Of a stretch of 64,000 nucleotides of DNA, positions 54,246 to 63,769 are shown piece by piece. The notes beneath the pieces are model-generated. The model saw only the letters and a list, made by a program, of their open reading frames with translations. It searched no databases and was not told the origin of the DNA. Made by a program: the position numbers and the translations under genes. This stretch comes from Kumtagia sp963839725 (GTDB lineage Bacteria > Pseudomonadota > Alphaproteobacteria > Rhizobiales > Rhizobiaceae), in the NCBI GenBank assembly GCA_963839725.1, contig CAWIWT010000034.1, forward strand, positions 142,997 through 206,996. Reading direction: 5' to 3'. Positions within the stretch are counted from its first letter, which is position 1, and every line of letters starts with the position of its first letter.

Positions 54246-54440
54246 ATGGAGATCACAAATACGCAGGACCTGGATGAACCCGTTTGGGAGGTATCCAATA
54301 TCGCTAGGATCATTTGCAGGAACGAACGGCAGACCTTCCACTTGTTGGCCACCGGAAAACTGCCGGCGAACAAAGTCGGTTCCCGGTATGTCAGCACGCG
54401 GCGTAAGCTGCTGACCGCCGTGCTGGGGGAGATGGCTTAG
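54246..54440 (+). CDS. Excisionase-like helix-turn-helix protein, 64 aa
   Basis: A small DNA-binding protein: EPVWEVSNIARIICRNERQT is the helix-turn-helix and FHLLATGKLPANKVGSRYVS the wing-like loop found in AlpA/Xis-type proteins. Its promoter region overlaps the palindromic array. It faces an integrase fragment, matching the usual int/xis control pair of an integrative element. Confidence 0.75.
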   Translation: MEITNTQDLDEPVWEVSNIARIICRNERQTFHLLATGKLPANKVGSRYVSTRRKLLTAVLGEMA

Positions 54441-54632
54441 ATAGCCTCTCTCGATCACCAAACCTCCGAAGCGGTCGCGATCGCCGCTGCGTGGCTGGCG
54501 CAGACGCCGGACCACGCCAAACCGCACCCGATCGTTCCGTATCTCAAGAACACGTTCGGGCTGACGGCTCTGGAAGCCTGTTTGGCGATCAGCCTCAGCA
54601 AGGACGAAGGCGCCGATGCGAGCACCTCCTGA
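54441..54632 (+). CDS. Small element-encoded protein lacking a visible start codon
   Basis: Directly after the TAG of the HTH gene, in the same frame, an open stretch reads HQTSEAVAIAAAWLAQTPDH, AKPHPIVPYLKNTFGLTALE and ACLAISLSKDEGA to TGA at 54630-54632. It looks like a real protein (ordered hydrophobic pattern) but has no ATG, GTG or TTG at its start. Either the upstream stop is read through, a base was lost, or a rare start is used. It overlaps the primase start at 54616. Confidence 0.5.
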   Translation: MASLDHQTSEAVAIAAAWLAQTPDHAKPHPIVPYLKNTFGLTALEACLAISLSKDEGADASTS

Positions 54633-55854
54633 AAAGCAAAACGCCGCCCCGATGCCTGGCAGCATTGGAAACGGCGGAAAAGAGATAACTGAAGCCCTGG
54701 AAATATATTCCGCCGAGGCAACCCATGCAAGCCTATCGCCTGTTCTCACCGCCGAGCTATCTCGGCTCTTTGCGGCCGGTTTTTGGCTCATGCCGCTTGG
54801 CGGCGAGGACGGGCGAACGCCCGCGCTTCGCTTCAGGAAGGATGACGGTAAGCCCGCCGCGCGCCATCCGCTCGCAAGCGTCGTCAATAAGCTCATCGCC
54901 GTCCCGAGCCGCAACTATGCCATCCGGCTCCAGGGACTGCTTGTGGTGGACATCGATACCGATACGCCGGATGCCCACGCCTATGTCGAGCGCCGGTTCG
55001 GCGCGTCGACGGTCCAGGTCAAGACGCGCAAGGGTGTACATCACTGGTATCGGTTTGAAGGCAGGCCGCCCGCCAAAGTTCGGCTGCCAAGCATCTCCAT
55101 CGACTTCAAGGCCGGCGTTCAGCAGCTTGCTGCTGGTCCGTTCGCCGAGCGCATGGATGGTGCCCAATACCTGCCGCTCAAAGGGCGCCTCGAATCCGTC
55201 GCCGCGCTGCCTAGTTTCGTCGATCGCGAGCCGCCAAGTCGAGCCCGAGCAGGAGATCGAGTTCACGTCGAGTGGCAAGGTTGCCGTCAGCAGCCGGAAC
55301 ACCGCCCTGTGGCGATCAGCGATCGAGTATGCGCCTTGCGTCAACTCCCTTGCTGCCCTTGCGGGAGACCTTCGCGCGCATCGCGACTGGCATTTCGAAA
55401 ATCCCGAGACAGTCAGCGAGGACGAAGTTCGGCGTGTGTCCGAATGGGCGTGGCAGAAGCGGCTCGATAACCAGATTTGGTCTGGTAGGAGGTCCGAGGT
55501 GAGGTTTCCGCGCTCAGTCATGGACCGACTGCTCAGGCATAAGCACGGCGCTGACGCCTTTTTGCTCTATTGCTTGCTGCGGTCGGAGCACGGGCACATT
55601 GCCGCAGAAATTTCCCGATCGTTCCCGGGGCGATGCGCAAGGCTGGCCTATTCGAAATGTCGCGCAACCGACTTTATCGAGCGATCCATGTCTTGGTGAC
55701 CGAGGGACTGCTTATCGACTTCGGGCAGAATGGCCTCAACCGGGCCAAGCGTTACCAACTCATAGGAAGAGATAGAGGGGAGGGCGTTTCCTATTACTTA
55801 AATACCCAATTCAGGCACATGGGAAATTCTGCACATTCCGGAGTTCCAGCATGA
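54616..55854 (+). pseudogene. Bifunctional DNA primase/polymerase (Prim-Pol), two frameshifts
   Basis: Replication protein of integrative elements and phages. The N-terminal domain in frame 1 has GFWLMPLGGEDGRTP, LLVVDIDTDTPDAHAYVERR and KTRKGVHHWYRFEG, the catalytic acidic and His blocks of archaeo-eukaryotic-type Prim-Pol. Frame 2 (after about 55225; dropping one C restores REPQVEPEQEIEF) gives EIEFTSSGKVAVSSRNTALW. Frame 1 returns after about 55610 (adding an A) with FPIVPGAMRKAGLFEMSRNR, a winged-helix-like tail. The two indels cancel, leaving 413 codons. Confidence 0.8.
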
Positions 55855-56039
55855 AGCAGATCGACCTGTTTCAATGGGTAGACAACCGTCCCACGGCCAA
55901 AATCTACGATTGGTGCGGCCCATTTGCGGCGCGCGTCATTGCTCGCCTGCACGAGTATGACGACGAATGGCCAAAACCCGATTACGGCGACAACACGGTG
56001 GTTCGGATGCCGCCTTTAGACGACCGGAAGCGTGCATGA
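55851..56039 (+). CDS. Hypothetical protein coupled to the primase gene, 62 aa
   Basis: Starts in an ATGA overlap with the primase stop. The product (KQIDLFQWVDNRPTAKIYDW then CGPFAARVIARLHEY) has no domain I recognise. Coupling and the small size suggest an element-specific accessory protein. Confidence 0.65.
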   Translation: MKQIDLFQWVDNRPTAKIYDWCGPFAARVIARLHEYDDEWPKPDYGDNTVVRMPPLDDRKRA

Positions 56040-56163
56040 GCGACAATGACAATCGCGGAACGCAAGCGTCCTGAACGCTGCGAAGCCGCGCTCGACCCCC
56101 CCCACCACCCTCCTACCCCTCACTTAGCCCGTTCGTTCGCGGGGAACGCGTGAGGGCGATGCA

Positions 56164-56805
56164 GTGACGAAGAAACCGCGCGCCAAGAAAGCGGCGAACT
56201 TGCCGATCGTTCCACATGATCCGACGCCGGCCGAGAAACGAGCCATTGCCAGCTATGAGAAGCGCAAGGTGGCAGTGCCGCAAACGCCTCCCCTCAATTA
56301 CACCATTGCCGATCCCGACGAGAACGGAGTCCGCACCGCTCGGATCGATGTCGACCATCCAGACCGCGCCGCTGGCTATCAGATGATTTCCGATGCCATC
56401 GGCACAGGCGACATGACTTTCACTTATGGGCTGCTGCTCGATGCTTCCGGCATCGCGACCAAGACGGACGGCACGTCAGATATGGAGCGCGTCAACTATG
56501 CGCTGTCGATCGTGAAGGGCATAAAGCCCCGCAATCAAGTGGAGGCGATGCTAGGCATCCAGATGGCAGCGATCCACATGGCAACGATGAGAGCCGCAGC
56601 GAACCTTTCTGCAGCGAAGACGGGAAAGGCCTTCGAACTGTACGAACGCAGCTTGAACAAGCTCGGCCGCACCTTCACGACACAGATGGAGGCCTTGAAG
56701 CGATACCGCAGCAAGGGCAATCAGCGCATCGTTGTCGAGCGCGTGAATGTCAGTGAAGGCGGCCAGGCCATCGTCGGCAACGTCGATCGGGGGGAGGCAG
56801 AATGA
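56164..56805 (+). CDS. Conserved hypothetical protein of the integrative element, 213 aa
   Basis: GTG start at 56164. The N-terminus is Lys-rich (TKKPRAKKAANLPIVPHDPT) and the C-terminal half is strongly helical (QVEAMLGIQMAAIHMATMRA, KAFELYERSLNKLGRTFTTQ, MEALKRYRSKGNQRIVVERV). I recognise it only as a protein type seen beside phage-like genes in rhizobia; the function is unknown. It overlaps the next ATG by four bases (ATGA). Confidence 0.65.
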   Translation: MTKKPRAKKAANLPIVPHDPTPAEKRAIASYEKRKVAVPQTPPLNYTIADPDENGVRTARIDVDHPDRAAGYQMISDAIGTGDMTFTYGLLLDASGIATKTDGTSDMERVNYALSIVKGIKPRNQVEAMLGIQMAAIHMATMRAAANLSAAKTGKAFELYERSLNKLGRTFTTQMEALKRYRSKGNQRIVVERVNVSEGGQAIVGNVDRGEAE

Positions 56806-57068
56806 AAAAGGCATCGGATAACCCCATGCAAAGCGCCCACGCTTCGCCACGCTGTTCGGCTACATCGAAGCGATCGGGCCTGCCCTGCCAGGCTCCTGCT
56901 GTTCGCGGTCGCCCTGTCTGCCGTATGCATGGCGCTCGGGGCGGTGCCCCCAAGGGCGTGCGCAATGGCGGCTTCCGTCACGGCCAGTTCACATGCAAGG
57001 CAATCCAGGAGCGCCAGGCGCTAGCGCTGCTGATACGGGTAGCGAGGATGTCGGCCACCGAAATATAG
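56802..57068 (+). CDS. Small Cys/His-motif protein of phage/element type (HGxxGAPKG), 88 aa
   Basis: Contains RCSATSKRSGLPCQAPAVRG, then RPVCRMHGARGGAPKGVRNG and GFRHGQ, a Cys-x-Cys...Cys-x-x-His array that belongs to a short protein family common in phage and island loci of Rhizobiales. The C-terminus (IQERQALALLIRVARM) is helical. The motif could bind zinc. It is the last gene of the element on the plus strand. Confidence 0.7.
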   Translation: MKKASDNPMQSAHASPRCSATSKRSGLPCQAPAVRGRPVCRMHGARGGAPKGVRNGGFRHGQFTCKAIQERQALALLIRVARMSATEI

Positions 57069-57128
57069 CGCGCAGGGTGCCCAGCCGGACGACAGGCTCT
57101 TGTCAGACGCCTAACAACCTCGTCGGTG

Positions 57129-58008
57129 TCAAGGCACCGGTTCTACCGGAACCACTGGATCGACGGTTTCAGGCGTCTCGGCGGCTGCTTCTTCCGCCGC
57201 CGCATCCTCCAGCATCTCACGCATTTCATCGATCTTGCCGACGTTCTCGCCGACGCCGAGGACACCCTCCGCCCAGGTTACGACGTCGGGGTCGATGGGC
57301 TTGTTGGACATCTCGTCGAGTGCTTCTTCGAGCGTCCCAGCCAAGGCAAGTGCTTCTTGTGCGTCGGCCGCATCGTCCACGGCATCGGTGACCACGTCTT
57401 GCTGTGTGGTAATCAGACCCGGCAGCGCGGCAATCCTGTCGAGCTGAGCCTGGGTCGGTTGCGCAATACCCTCTAGCGCGATGAGTTCGTCTTGGAGCGC
57501 CTGCAACTCTTCCTGCTCGGCAGCGAGCGCCCCCTCGGCGAACTCGGCTTCAGCCGATGCCATCACAAAAGCTTGCACGTCAGCGAAATTCGGGCTCTTG
57601 GAGTTGATGTAGGCGTTGATGTTCCGATTAAGCGAATTCAGTCGGCCAAGCTTTGCGTTGAGGTTTTTCTCCTTGGGCAAAGCGGCAACCTGCTGCTGCT
57701 TTGCTGCAGCCTTGGTCGTCGACTTTGTTGCCACCTTTTTAGTGGATGCCTTCGCGCCGGCAGTGCCCGACTTCCCTGACGACTTCCTGCGACTTTCCTG
57801 ACGACTTTCCTTGCGAATTACCTTTGCCAGAGTGACCACCGCTGTTTCCATTGCTGCCACCATTGCCGGTGCCGCCGCCGTTCCCATTGCCGCCATTCTT
57901 GGCAAACGCTTCGGTCGTGCCGAAACCGCTAATTCCACCGTCAAAAGGAAGCGCGCTGACTGCTACGCCGCAAAGGGCTGCGATGAAAAATGTCTTTGCT
58001 GGGGTCAT
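57129..58008 (-). pseudogene. Secreted Gly-rich protein, paralogue of 33129-34151, one frameshift
   Basis: Frame 1 begins TPAKTFFIAALCGVAVSALP, a signal peptide ending near AFAK, followed by a Gly/Asn repeat region (NGGNGNGGGTGNGGSNGNSG). The frame breaks near 57785 in a run of AGTCG/GGAAAG repeats; frame 2 continues AGAKASTKKVATKSTTKAAA, LNSLNRNINAYINSKSPNFA and WAEGVLGVGENVGKIDEMRE, and ends Pro/Glu/Val-rich. Its span is one base over a multiple of three. The two shared blocks identify it as a homologue of the 340-residue protein 23 kb away; this one may be intact in reality. Confidence 0.75.
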
Positions 58009-58267
58009 CAGAAGTTCCTCCGAAAATCATCGCACCGTAACGACAATATGCAACGCAGAGTCGTCGCGCCACGGTGCCTTGTCTGTCATACTGGCGAATT
58101 ATTGAAAAGGCCCAACCAATCTCGATTCGATTTTACATAACAAAGCTGCCGGCGAAGGGTTCGACAATGGTGTTCTGGGCGACCGGGAGCGATGGCGCGC
58201 AGGGTGGCCCGACTGTGACGGCCAAACCGGCGGCAAGATTGGGCGAGTGGCACTCGCTCCCGCTCGA

Positions 58268-58432
58268 TCAGCACGCCTTCTTCCGCAGCCGCGCGGCAAT
58301 GAACGCCTTCCTGGCGGCGTCGGCGCTCGCATCGCCTCGCAGAGCGTCCGACAGCACCTCTGCCGCCTTGCCCCACGCCTTGCCCCTTCCCGGCCACGCC
58401 AGGTGGATGCGCGAATGCCGGTATCTGATTAA
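58268..58432 (-). pseudogene. DUF982-like C-terminal fragment
   Basis: Reads HLAWPGRGKAWGKAAEVLSD, ALRGDASADAARKAFIAARL ending RKKAC. This resembles the tail of the DUF982 family, small proteins abundant in Rhizobiales (WPGPRGxAYxxALEAC... EAARRAFxxAAxEAG). No start codon or N-terminal part precedes it. Identification is by pattern memory of the family. Confidence 0.45.
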
Positions 58433-58435
58433 AGA

Positions 58436-58585
58436 TCACCCCCATGCAGGACCGGAAACCACTCGCCTGGTCGCGTCGGCTGTGGCGAACCAAGCTGGCG
58501 AACCCGGCCTGCCAAGATATTTTTCACCGTCAACGCCAGTGCAGCCGACAAGCAACAGCACCGGCAACGCCTTCCAGATGTTCAT
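58436..58585 (-). CDS. Small putative lipoprotein, 49 aa
   Basis: Starts NIWKALPVLLLVGCTGVDGE: a basic n-region, a short hydrophobic core and a lipobox LLVGC, then KYLGRPGSPAWFATADA. The stop at 58436 leaves a very short mature part, so the gene may be truncated or frameshifted; its length is unusual. It lies just upstream (in transcription) of the DUF982-like piece. Confidence 0.5.
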   Translation of the reverse strand: MNIWKALPVLLLVGCTGVDGEKYLGRPGSPAWFATADATRRVVSGPAWG

Positions 58586-58976
58586 AAAATGCCCCCAAAA
58601 AGGGCAAGCTTATCCTAATTTAGCGATGGTGGAAGAGACAACCGGATGTATCGACTACGCCTATTTCACAACCATCCATGAACAGACCGTACGTAAGAAG
58701 GTTGCGATCAAGGAGTCGGACGAGATTTGAGCCGATTCAGCGCGCTTCCCCGCTCGCCACCGTTTGGTGGGGATCTCAACGGCCCCGCTGCTTCCCCAAC
58801 GGGGCAGCGGGTCGGCTTGCCGCAAAGGGGCAGTTTGTTACCCCAAATGTTACCCGGTCCGTGTTTTGGGCGTATCTGGATTTAAGTCAAATATACCTAA
58901 GCTTTTAAATCCGCCGCAGCCAGCGAATCAGGGACTATGAACTATGAACTGCGCTCGCCCATTCAGCGGGGGCACC
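58586..58976. other. Non-coding stretch
   Basis: About 390 bases without a supportable gene. It includes the hairpin-like CCCCGCTGCTTCCCCAACGGGGCAGCGGG near 58783-58811 and an AT-rich segment around 58880-58905. Either might be a transcription signal, but neither is convincing. Confidence 0.4.
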
Positions 58977-59296
58977 TCACCAAATCTCCCAAAGTATGCC
59001 CTTCAGGCGGCGCTGAAGGCAATCAACGCAATTCGCAACCCGAAACCTAACTCGGTCCGGAGGAGCGATCTTATGGAAAACATCCTTGGTTGCCAGATAT
59101 GTCAGTGCAGGCATAGGGGCACTCAAGCGACCTTTTTCAAACAAGGTCCGCCGACTATCGGTTAGGCGAGCCCAGAGATTCCTGGTCTGTCCGATGTAAA
59201 GAAGCCCGTCAGAATCCACTCCGCCGACACGACCGAGCTGAACGAAGCTTCCGTCTTCATTATGGCGACAAGCTCATAAGACGGGCTGTCGATCAT
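58977..59296 (-). pseudogene. GIY-YIG-domain protein, one frameshift
   Basis: Frame 1 starts IDSPSYELVA; after a one-base loss near 59268 frame 2 continues HNEDGSFVQLGRVGGVDSDG, LLYIGQTRNLWARLTDSRRT and LFEKGRLSAPMPAL. The core reads LLYIGQT for GIY-YIG (the Tyr-Ile-Gly part), followed by the conserved Arg/Leu helix and QRRLKGILWEIW. Such 100-residue proteins bind or cut DNA. Adding one C (GTCCGCCAT) restores the frame. Confidence 0.65.
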
Positions 59297-59475
59297 GTCC
59301 GGCTGGCGCGTCGTCTCGCGCCGCCGACCCACGTCTTCAACCGCAGCGCCTCCAGCGGGTCGGGTTCGAAGACCGACAGGCCCGCCTCGACCAGTCGCCG
59401 GGCGAGAACGTCGGCGCGCGGCTGGCCCCCGGAGGCAGGCGGAAGCTCCCACGGCAGCAAGTTCAAGGCGGCCTT

Positions 59476-60602
59476 GCCGACGGTATCGTTGAGGACATCA
59501 TCACCGCGCTCAGCCGCTTCAAGTCGTTTGCTGTGATCGCCCGCAATTCGTGCTTCGTTTATAAGGGCAAGGCCATCGACGTGCGGCAGGTCGCCAGGGA
59601 GCTCGGTGTCCGCTACGTACTTGAAGGCAGCGTGCGACGCTCCGGCGAGCGGCTTCGCATCACCGCACAGCTCATCGAGGCGATGGCCGGGGCACACCTT
59701 TGGGCCGACAAATTCGATGGCGTCGTCGCAGATGTATTTGACGTGCAGGACCGCATTACCGAAAGCGTTATCGGCGTCATAGAACCGCAGATTCAACAAG
59801 CCGAGATCGAACGCTCCCGGAGGAAACGCCCGGAAAACCTCGACGCATATGATCTCTACCTCAGGGCGCTGTCGAAGACATACAGCTCGCGGCCCGAGGA
59901 CAATGCCCAAGCTTTTGCGCAAATGATGGAAGCAGTCGCGCTCGAGCCGCACTACGCCCCGTTCCTCACCGGTGCCTGTTTTGCCCTTGAATTCCGTTTT
60001 GCCATGGGCTGGCCGACGCTGACCGGCGACGACCGGGCCACCTGTCTTGATCTGGTGCGCCGCGCCCTCGCCGATCCGCAGCGCGATGCGACCGTTCTGG
60101 CGGTATGCGGCCTGACGCTAGTGACCATGCGGGAGTACGACCGAGGCATGCAGATCGTCGCCAATGCCGTCGAGGCGAACCCGAACAGCCAATTTGTGCT
60201 GATGCTCGCAGGCATCGCCGAACTGCATTGCGGGAAACTGGAGGACGCGCTCGACGATAGCCGGCGCGCGATCCTGATGAGCCCGGGCGACCCGACGGCG
60301 CCATGGCCCATGACCACGATTGCATTAGCACATATGGCGCTCGGCAACTATGTCGAAGCGCTGAAGGCCGCTGAGCGGTCAATGGCGGTCAACGCCAACT
60401 CGATCCGACTTACTGGACGCTGATCGCGGCAAATGCGCAGCTCGGCCGAATGGATGAAGCACAACGCTACCTGGCAAAGTTCCGGGTGCTCGCCCCGGAC
60501 GTTACGATCACCAGCATCAGGGCAGGACTGCCGGAATACGATCCATCGCGCATGGCAGCGATCCTCGAAGGCTTGCGCATCGCAGGGCTAGACGAAAGCT
60601 AG
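59476..60602 (+). pseudogene. N-terminally truncated TolB-like/TPR protein of the CadC/adenylate-cyclase family
   Basis: Begins in mid-domain: ADGIVEDIITALSRFKSFAV, then DVRQVARELGVRYVLEGSVR, LRITAQLIEAMAGAHLWADK, the FlgO/TolB-like block that normally follows an HTH or cyclase domain. TPR repeats follow (LDAYDLYLRALSKTYSSRPE; FVLMLAGIAELHCGKLEDAL). The N-terminal regulatory domain is missing. Near 60400 the frame changes; TYWTLIAANAQLGRMDEAQR and LAGLPEYDPSRMAAI-like end lie in the next frame to TAG 60602. The 59297-59475 sequence before it carries an unrecognised minus-strand frame. Confidence 0.7.
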
Positions 60603-60979
60603 TTACTAACCGGACGAAACCCCGCTTGCACGTCCTTGGCAGGTATGCGTTGGAGAGGGGATGCCGCCGTAGCACGATGCTAGCTGGCGAGTGGTAGTAA
60701 GTCACCCCGATCCACGCCCGCGGACGCAATCCTCTTGCAACGCAGGGGTACGGCGGGTCGGATTCAGCAAGGCTACGGTTCAGAAGCAACTCGCTAAGCT
60801 ACGCTTAACATTTCACCAAGCAAGTTCGGATGCCAGCCGCCGGACTGGCTTCGCCTTCGCTGCCTTACAACACTGCAGTGAACTTGAGGCAGGCAACGAT
60901 CTTCAGGCTTCCCCAAGCTCCACAAGGTGCGCTACGTTCCGACCATGGCGCTTACGCAAGACCTCGGTTGGAGGGCAGA
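60603..60979. other. Non-coding gap
   Basis: No supportable gene on either strand. It separates the truncated TPR gene from the HEAGH protein gene and should contain the latter's promoter. The frame that runs through it (from 60830) has no ribosome-binding site before its Met. Confidence 0.4.
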
Positions 60980-61558
60980 ATGTCAAGTCCTGGCTGGGAG
61001 ACCGATTATGTTGTGCCTGGTGGCAAAGAGGTGAGGATGACCCTCTTTTGGGGGGACAACTACTTTGGCACAATTCATAAGGATTGCGTCGCAACCGCTC
61101 GCTCAATGCTCACAGAGCATGGGCTGAAGCTGGATCTGCTGCCAAGTAACGGCGAGCCAACAGACCAATTCACGGTGACTGTGCCGGTCAAGAGCGACGG
61201 CCTGCTACACCCCGAAGACTACAATGAGTTACGGAACCGATGCGCTGCTAAATTCAACGATCAAGCAGTTGCACCCTTCAAACAGCGTCTTCCGGTAATC
61301 TTCTGCAATTTCAAGTATACAGCCAATGGACTGACGATAGAATCAGGTCCGTGGCTTCCTTGGTGTCTGGTTGGCCCGACATGCGACTCCGTGACAATGC
61401 TGCACGAGGCTGGCCATGCCTCACAAAAGATCGGCCACCTCACTTCGAGTTCGAAGGCGGGCGCCAAGCAAAACTTCATGTTCGATGGTGGCGGTGACCG
61501 CTCACTCATGCACAAATCCCAGCTTCAGAGGTTTGTGCAAGCGTACTTTATAGGCTGA
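60980..61558 (+). CDS. Putative zinc metallopeptidase-like protein (HEAGH motif), 192 aa
   Basis: The ATG at 60980 follows GGAGGGC. The product has no signal peptide. The C-terminal half contains CDSVTMLHEAGHASQKIGHL, an HExxH-type motif (HEAGH) as in zincin metallopeptidases, and GGGDRSLMHKSQLQRFVQAY after it. The N-terminal part (TLFWGDNYFGTIHKDCVATA, LKLDLLPSNGEPTDQFTVTV) has alternating strands. I do not recognise the family. A protease or lysozyme-like role is possible; a downstream third zinc ligand is not obvious. Confidence 0.6.
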   Translation: MSSPGWETDYVVPGGKEVRMTLFWGDNYFGTIHKDCVATARSMLTEHGLKLDLLPSNGEPTDQFTVTVPVKSDGLLHPEDYNELRNRCAAKFNDQAVAPFKQRLPVIFCNFKYTANGLTIESGPWLPWCLVGPTCDSVTMLHEAGHASQKIGHLTSSSKAGAKQNFMFDGGGDRSLMHKSQLQRFVQAYFIG

Positions 61559-61764
61559 CTTCAACAACTGCCGAGCGCCCGAACGTCGTTGGCGGTATGG
61601 GCCAGCGGCATCGGCGGCTAGCCGAAAATCCTCTGATAGTTGGCAACTTTGCGCAGGTGCTCCTTAACTTGGCTGAGCGACGGCCCTCGTTTCACCGTGC
61701 TCCAAGTAGTCCTAGCTTCAGGACGAATTTCGATACCGAATGAACGATGCATGTTGGTCTCCTT

Positions 61765-62007
61765 TCAAACGGGGAGACGCAATAACAGTGCCCTGACGGC
61801 GCATGCCACGGCATCGACGACGCTGGCGAACTCGAAAAGCGCACCAGCGCCACTCGCAATCAGCGCTTTGAGGGCGCCGCTGTCCTGTTTTTGGTCGTAG
61901 AGGTCCATCTCGATGCTTTTGATGCAGGCCTGTACCTCATGGGGGAGATCCTCGCGCGCTGTTGCAGGATGGCGGGCCATGTATCCCTGTGTAGCATCAA
62001 ATCTCAT
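61765..62007 (-). CDS. Hypothetical protein coupled to the aldo/keto reductase gene, 80 aa
   Basis: Its ATG overlaps the aldo/keto reductase stop (ATGA at 62004-62007), which favours a real gene. The product reads ARHPATAREDLPHEVQACIK, DLYDQKQDSGALKALIASGA and ALFEFASVVDAVACAVRALL: soluble N-terminus, hydrophobic C-terminal helix. No family recognised. Confidence 0.5.
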   Translation of the reverse strand: MRFDATQGYMARHPATAREDLPHEVQACIKSIEMDLYDQKQDSGALKALIASGAGALFEFASVVDAVACAVRALLLRLPV

Positions 62008-62873
62008 TGCCTCGCGATGCCGCCAAGTTCTTCAACTGTAACCGCAGACAGCTCAAGCTCGACCGCGGCGAGGTTCTCACCCAGGTGTGCAACCGACGAC
62101 GTGCCCGGAATCAGCAATATGTTGGGTGCGCGGTGAAGCAACCAGGCGAGTGCAGCCTGCATGGGCGTCGCCTGCAGCCGCTTGGCTACATCCGATAGGG
62201 TCGATGACTGTAGCGGCGTAAAGCCGCCAAGGGGGAAAAACGGCACGTAGGCGGTGCCGGTGCTGGCCAGTTCGTCGATCAAGTCATCATCCTTGCGATG
62301 CGCTAGATTGTAGTGGTTCTGCACACAAACGATTTCGGCAATAGAACGTCCCTGCGCGAGTTGCGTCCGTGTAACGTTGCTGAGACCGATATGGCGCACG
62401 AGACCCTTGCGTTGAAGGTCGGCCAGCGCGGCAAGCGGCGCCTCGATGGAACCTTCGCTCGGACCGTGGCCGTCGCCCATAATCCTCAGATTGACGACAT
62501 CCATTGCCTCAAGGCCGAGGTTTCGAAGGTTGTCATGAACCGCCGATGCCAGTTCCGCTGGTTTCATCGCGGGTTTCCAAGACGCGTCCGGACCACGGAT
62601 GGCGCCGATCTTGGTGACGATGACCAGATCCTCGGGGTAGGGATGAAGAGCTTCACGGATGATCTCGTTGGTGACATGCGGGCCGTAATAGTCACTGGTG
62701 TCGATGTGGTTCACGCCGTGCTCTACTGCCTCGCGCAGCACGGAGACAGCTGCCTTCCTGTCCTTTGGTGGTCCGAAAACGCCTGGCCCTGCAAGTTGCA
62801 TAGCGCCATAGCCCATACGCTTCACAATGTTCTCGCCAAGTTTAAAGGTTCCGGCCTTGTCAATATTGCGCAT
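62004..62873 (-). CDS. Aldo/keto reductase
   Basis: NADPH-dependent oxidoreductase with (beta/alpha)8 barrel, 289 residues. Visible catalytic tetrad elements: Asp and Tyr in VNHIDTSDYYGPHVTNEIIR, Lys in DLVIVTKIGA, and the His position in VNLRIMGDGHG is replaced or shifted compared with the usual VDLYxxH, so I cannot confirm it. QNHYNLAHRKDDDLIDE and the cofactor loop LLIPGTSSVAHLGENLAA are typical. It resembles YajO/YdbC-type reductases. An upstream small lipoprotein gene faces away from it. Confidence 0.9.
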   Translation of the reverse strand: MRNIDKAGTFKLGENIVKRMGYGAMQLAGPGVFGPPKDRKAAVSVLREAVEHGVNHIDTSDYYGPHVTNEIIREALHPYPEDLVIVTKIGAIRGPDASWKPAMKPAELASAVHDNLRNLGLEAMDVVNLRIMGDGHGPSEGSIEAPLAALADLQRKGLVRHIGLSNVTRTQLAQGRSIAEIVCVQNHYNLAHRKDDDLIDELASTGTAYVPFFPLGGFTPLQSSTLSDVAKRLQATPMQAALAWLLHRAPNILLIPGTSSVAHLGENLAAVELELSAVTVEELGGIARQ

Positions 62874-62982
62874 GCCCTATCTCCCATGCAGACACCCAGT
62901 TCGACGACAGTACTAGGGGGTTGACATTTCCCTTTTCAATCCTGGTCGAGGATATTCGCTGACTGGATTGAGGTAGGCAGAA

Positions 62983-63165
62983 ATGAAGAATAGCAAGATG
63001 CTGTTTGTGGCTTTGCTCGCGCTCCCAGCGGCGGGTTGTCAATCGGACGACCTGCCTCCTCGGCCGGCGTATGTGTCGACGCGTCATGATGGTATGGCTT
63101 TGATGGCTTCGCGTGAACGCCATTTGTTCCGTGAGGCGAAAGGCCGGCGGCCTGCTGCCCGCTAG
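62983..63165 (+). CDS. Small lipoprotein, 60 aa
   Basis: Starts KNSKMLFVALLALPAAGCQS: a signal peptide ending in a lipobox (LPAAGC), then a short polar, basic mature part (DDLPPRPAYVSTRHDGMALM). A ribosome-binding-site-like GTAGGCAG precedes the ATG. Small outer-membrane-type lipoproteins like this are common in Rhizobiales and have no known function. Confidence 0.6.
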   Translation: MKNSKMLFVALLALPAAGCQSDDLPPRPAYVSTRHDGMALMASRERHLFREAKGRRPAAR

Positions 63166-63769
63166 ACGGAAACGCCATGGTTCGATGACAGCGCGCAGCC
63201 GCCCATACATTGGCCTTCAGCGCCACAGAGATGACTCAGGACGCGCGAGGGGCAGTTGTCGAGTCCCACACAGCCGAAACAGCCCGAACGCCTGTACGGG
63301 CCGTTTGTGAGTCAATGCGAGGATCGACGATTTTCCTCAGCTATCTGCTGCGCACTCGTAAGAAACTTCTCGCCAGCAGGAGTCAGCCGATCAAAGTCCG
63401 CTTTGCGCATCTCACACTCATCCGGTGATGTCGGTGAGATGTTCGTCCGCTGGTTGCTTCCAGCTCGTTGAAGGCGGCGAGAGCGAACGGTGTTACACCA
63501 TCGAAGATGCGCACGTTCTTAAAGGTACACCTCTCTGAGATTAAGAAGCTTGGTACCGCGGCTGATGGAGGCCACCGACTGGCAGGCGCATTCTGTGCGC
63601 GGGTTCAGGCATCGGATCGGCCGGGGCCAAGCACGACGGAGACGCAAGATGGCGATGATCGACGGTATCACATGCGCTTGATGCATCTGTGATATCTAAA
63701 GTGATAGGATTGCGCCCGGCGAAGGGGCGTCTCGCCGATGCTCCTCGTTGAGGAAAGACGGCTCGGAAG
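63166..63769. other. Non-coding gap
   Basis: Six hundred bases with no supportable gene; the overlapping short frames at 63210-63700 have no recognisable product. The right side probably holds the 3' flank of the truncated gene that enters from beyond the window. Confidence 0.4.

Noticed and set aside
58783..58811. GC-rich hairpin CCCCGCTG...CAGCGGG considered as terminator or attachment site.
   Set aside because: It lacks a T tract and no second copy or flanking tRNA was seen, so neither function can be supported.
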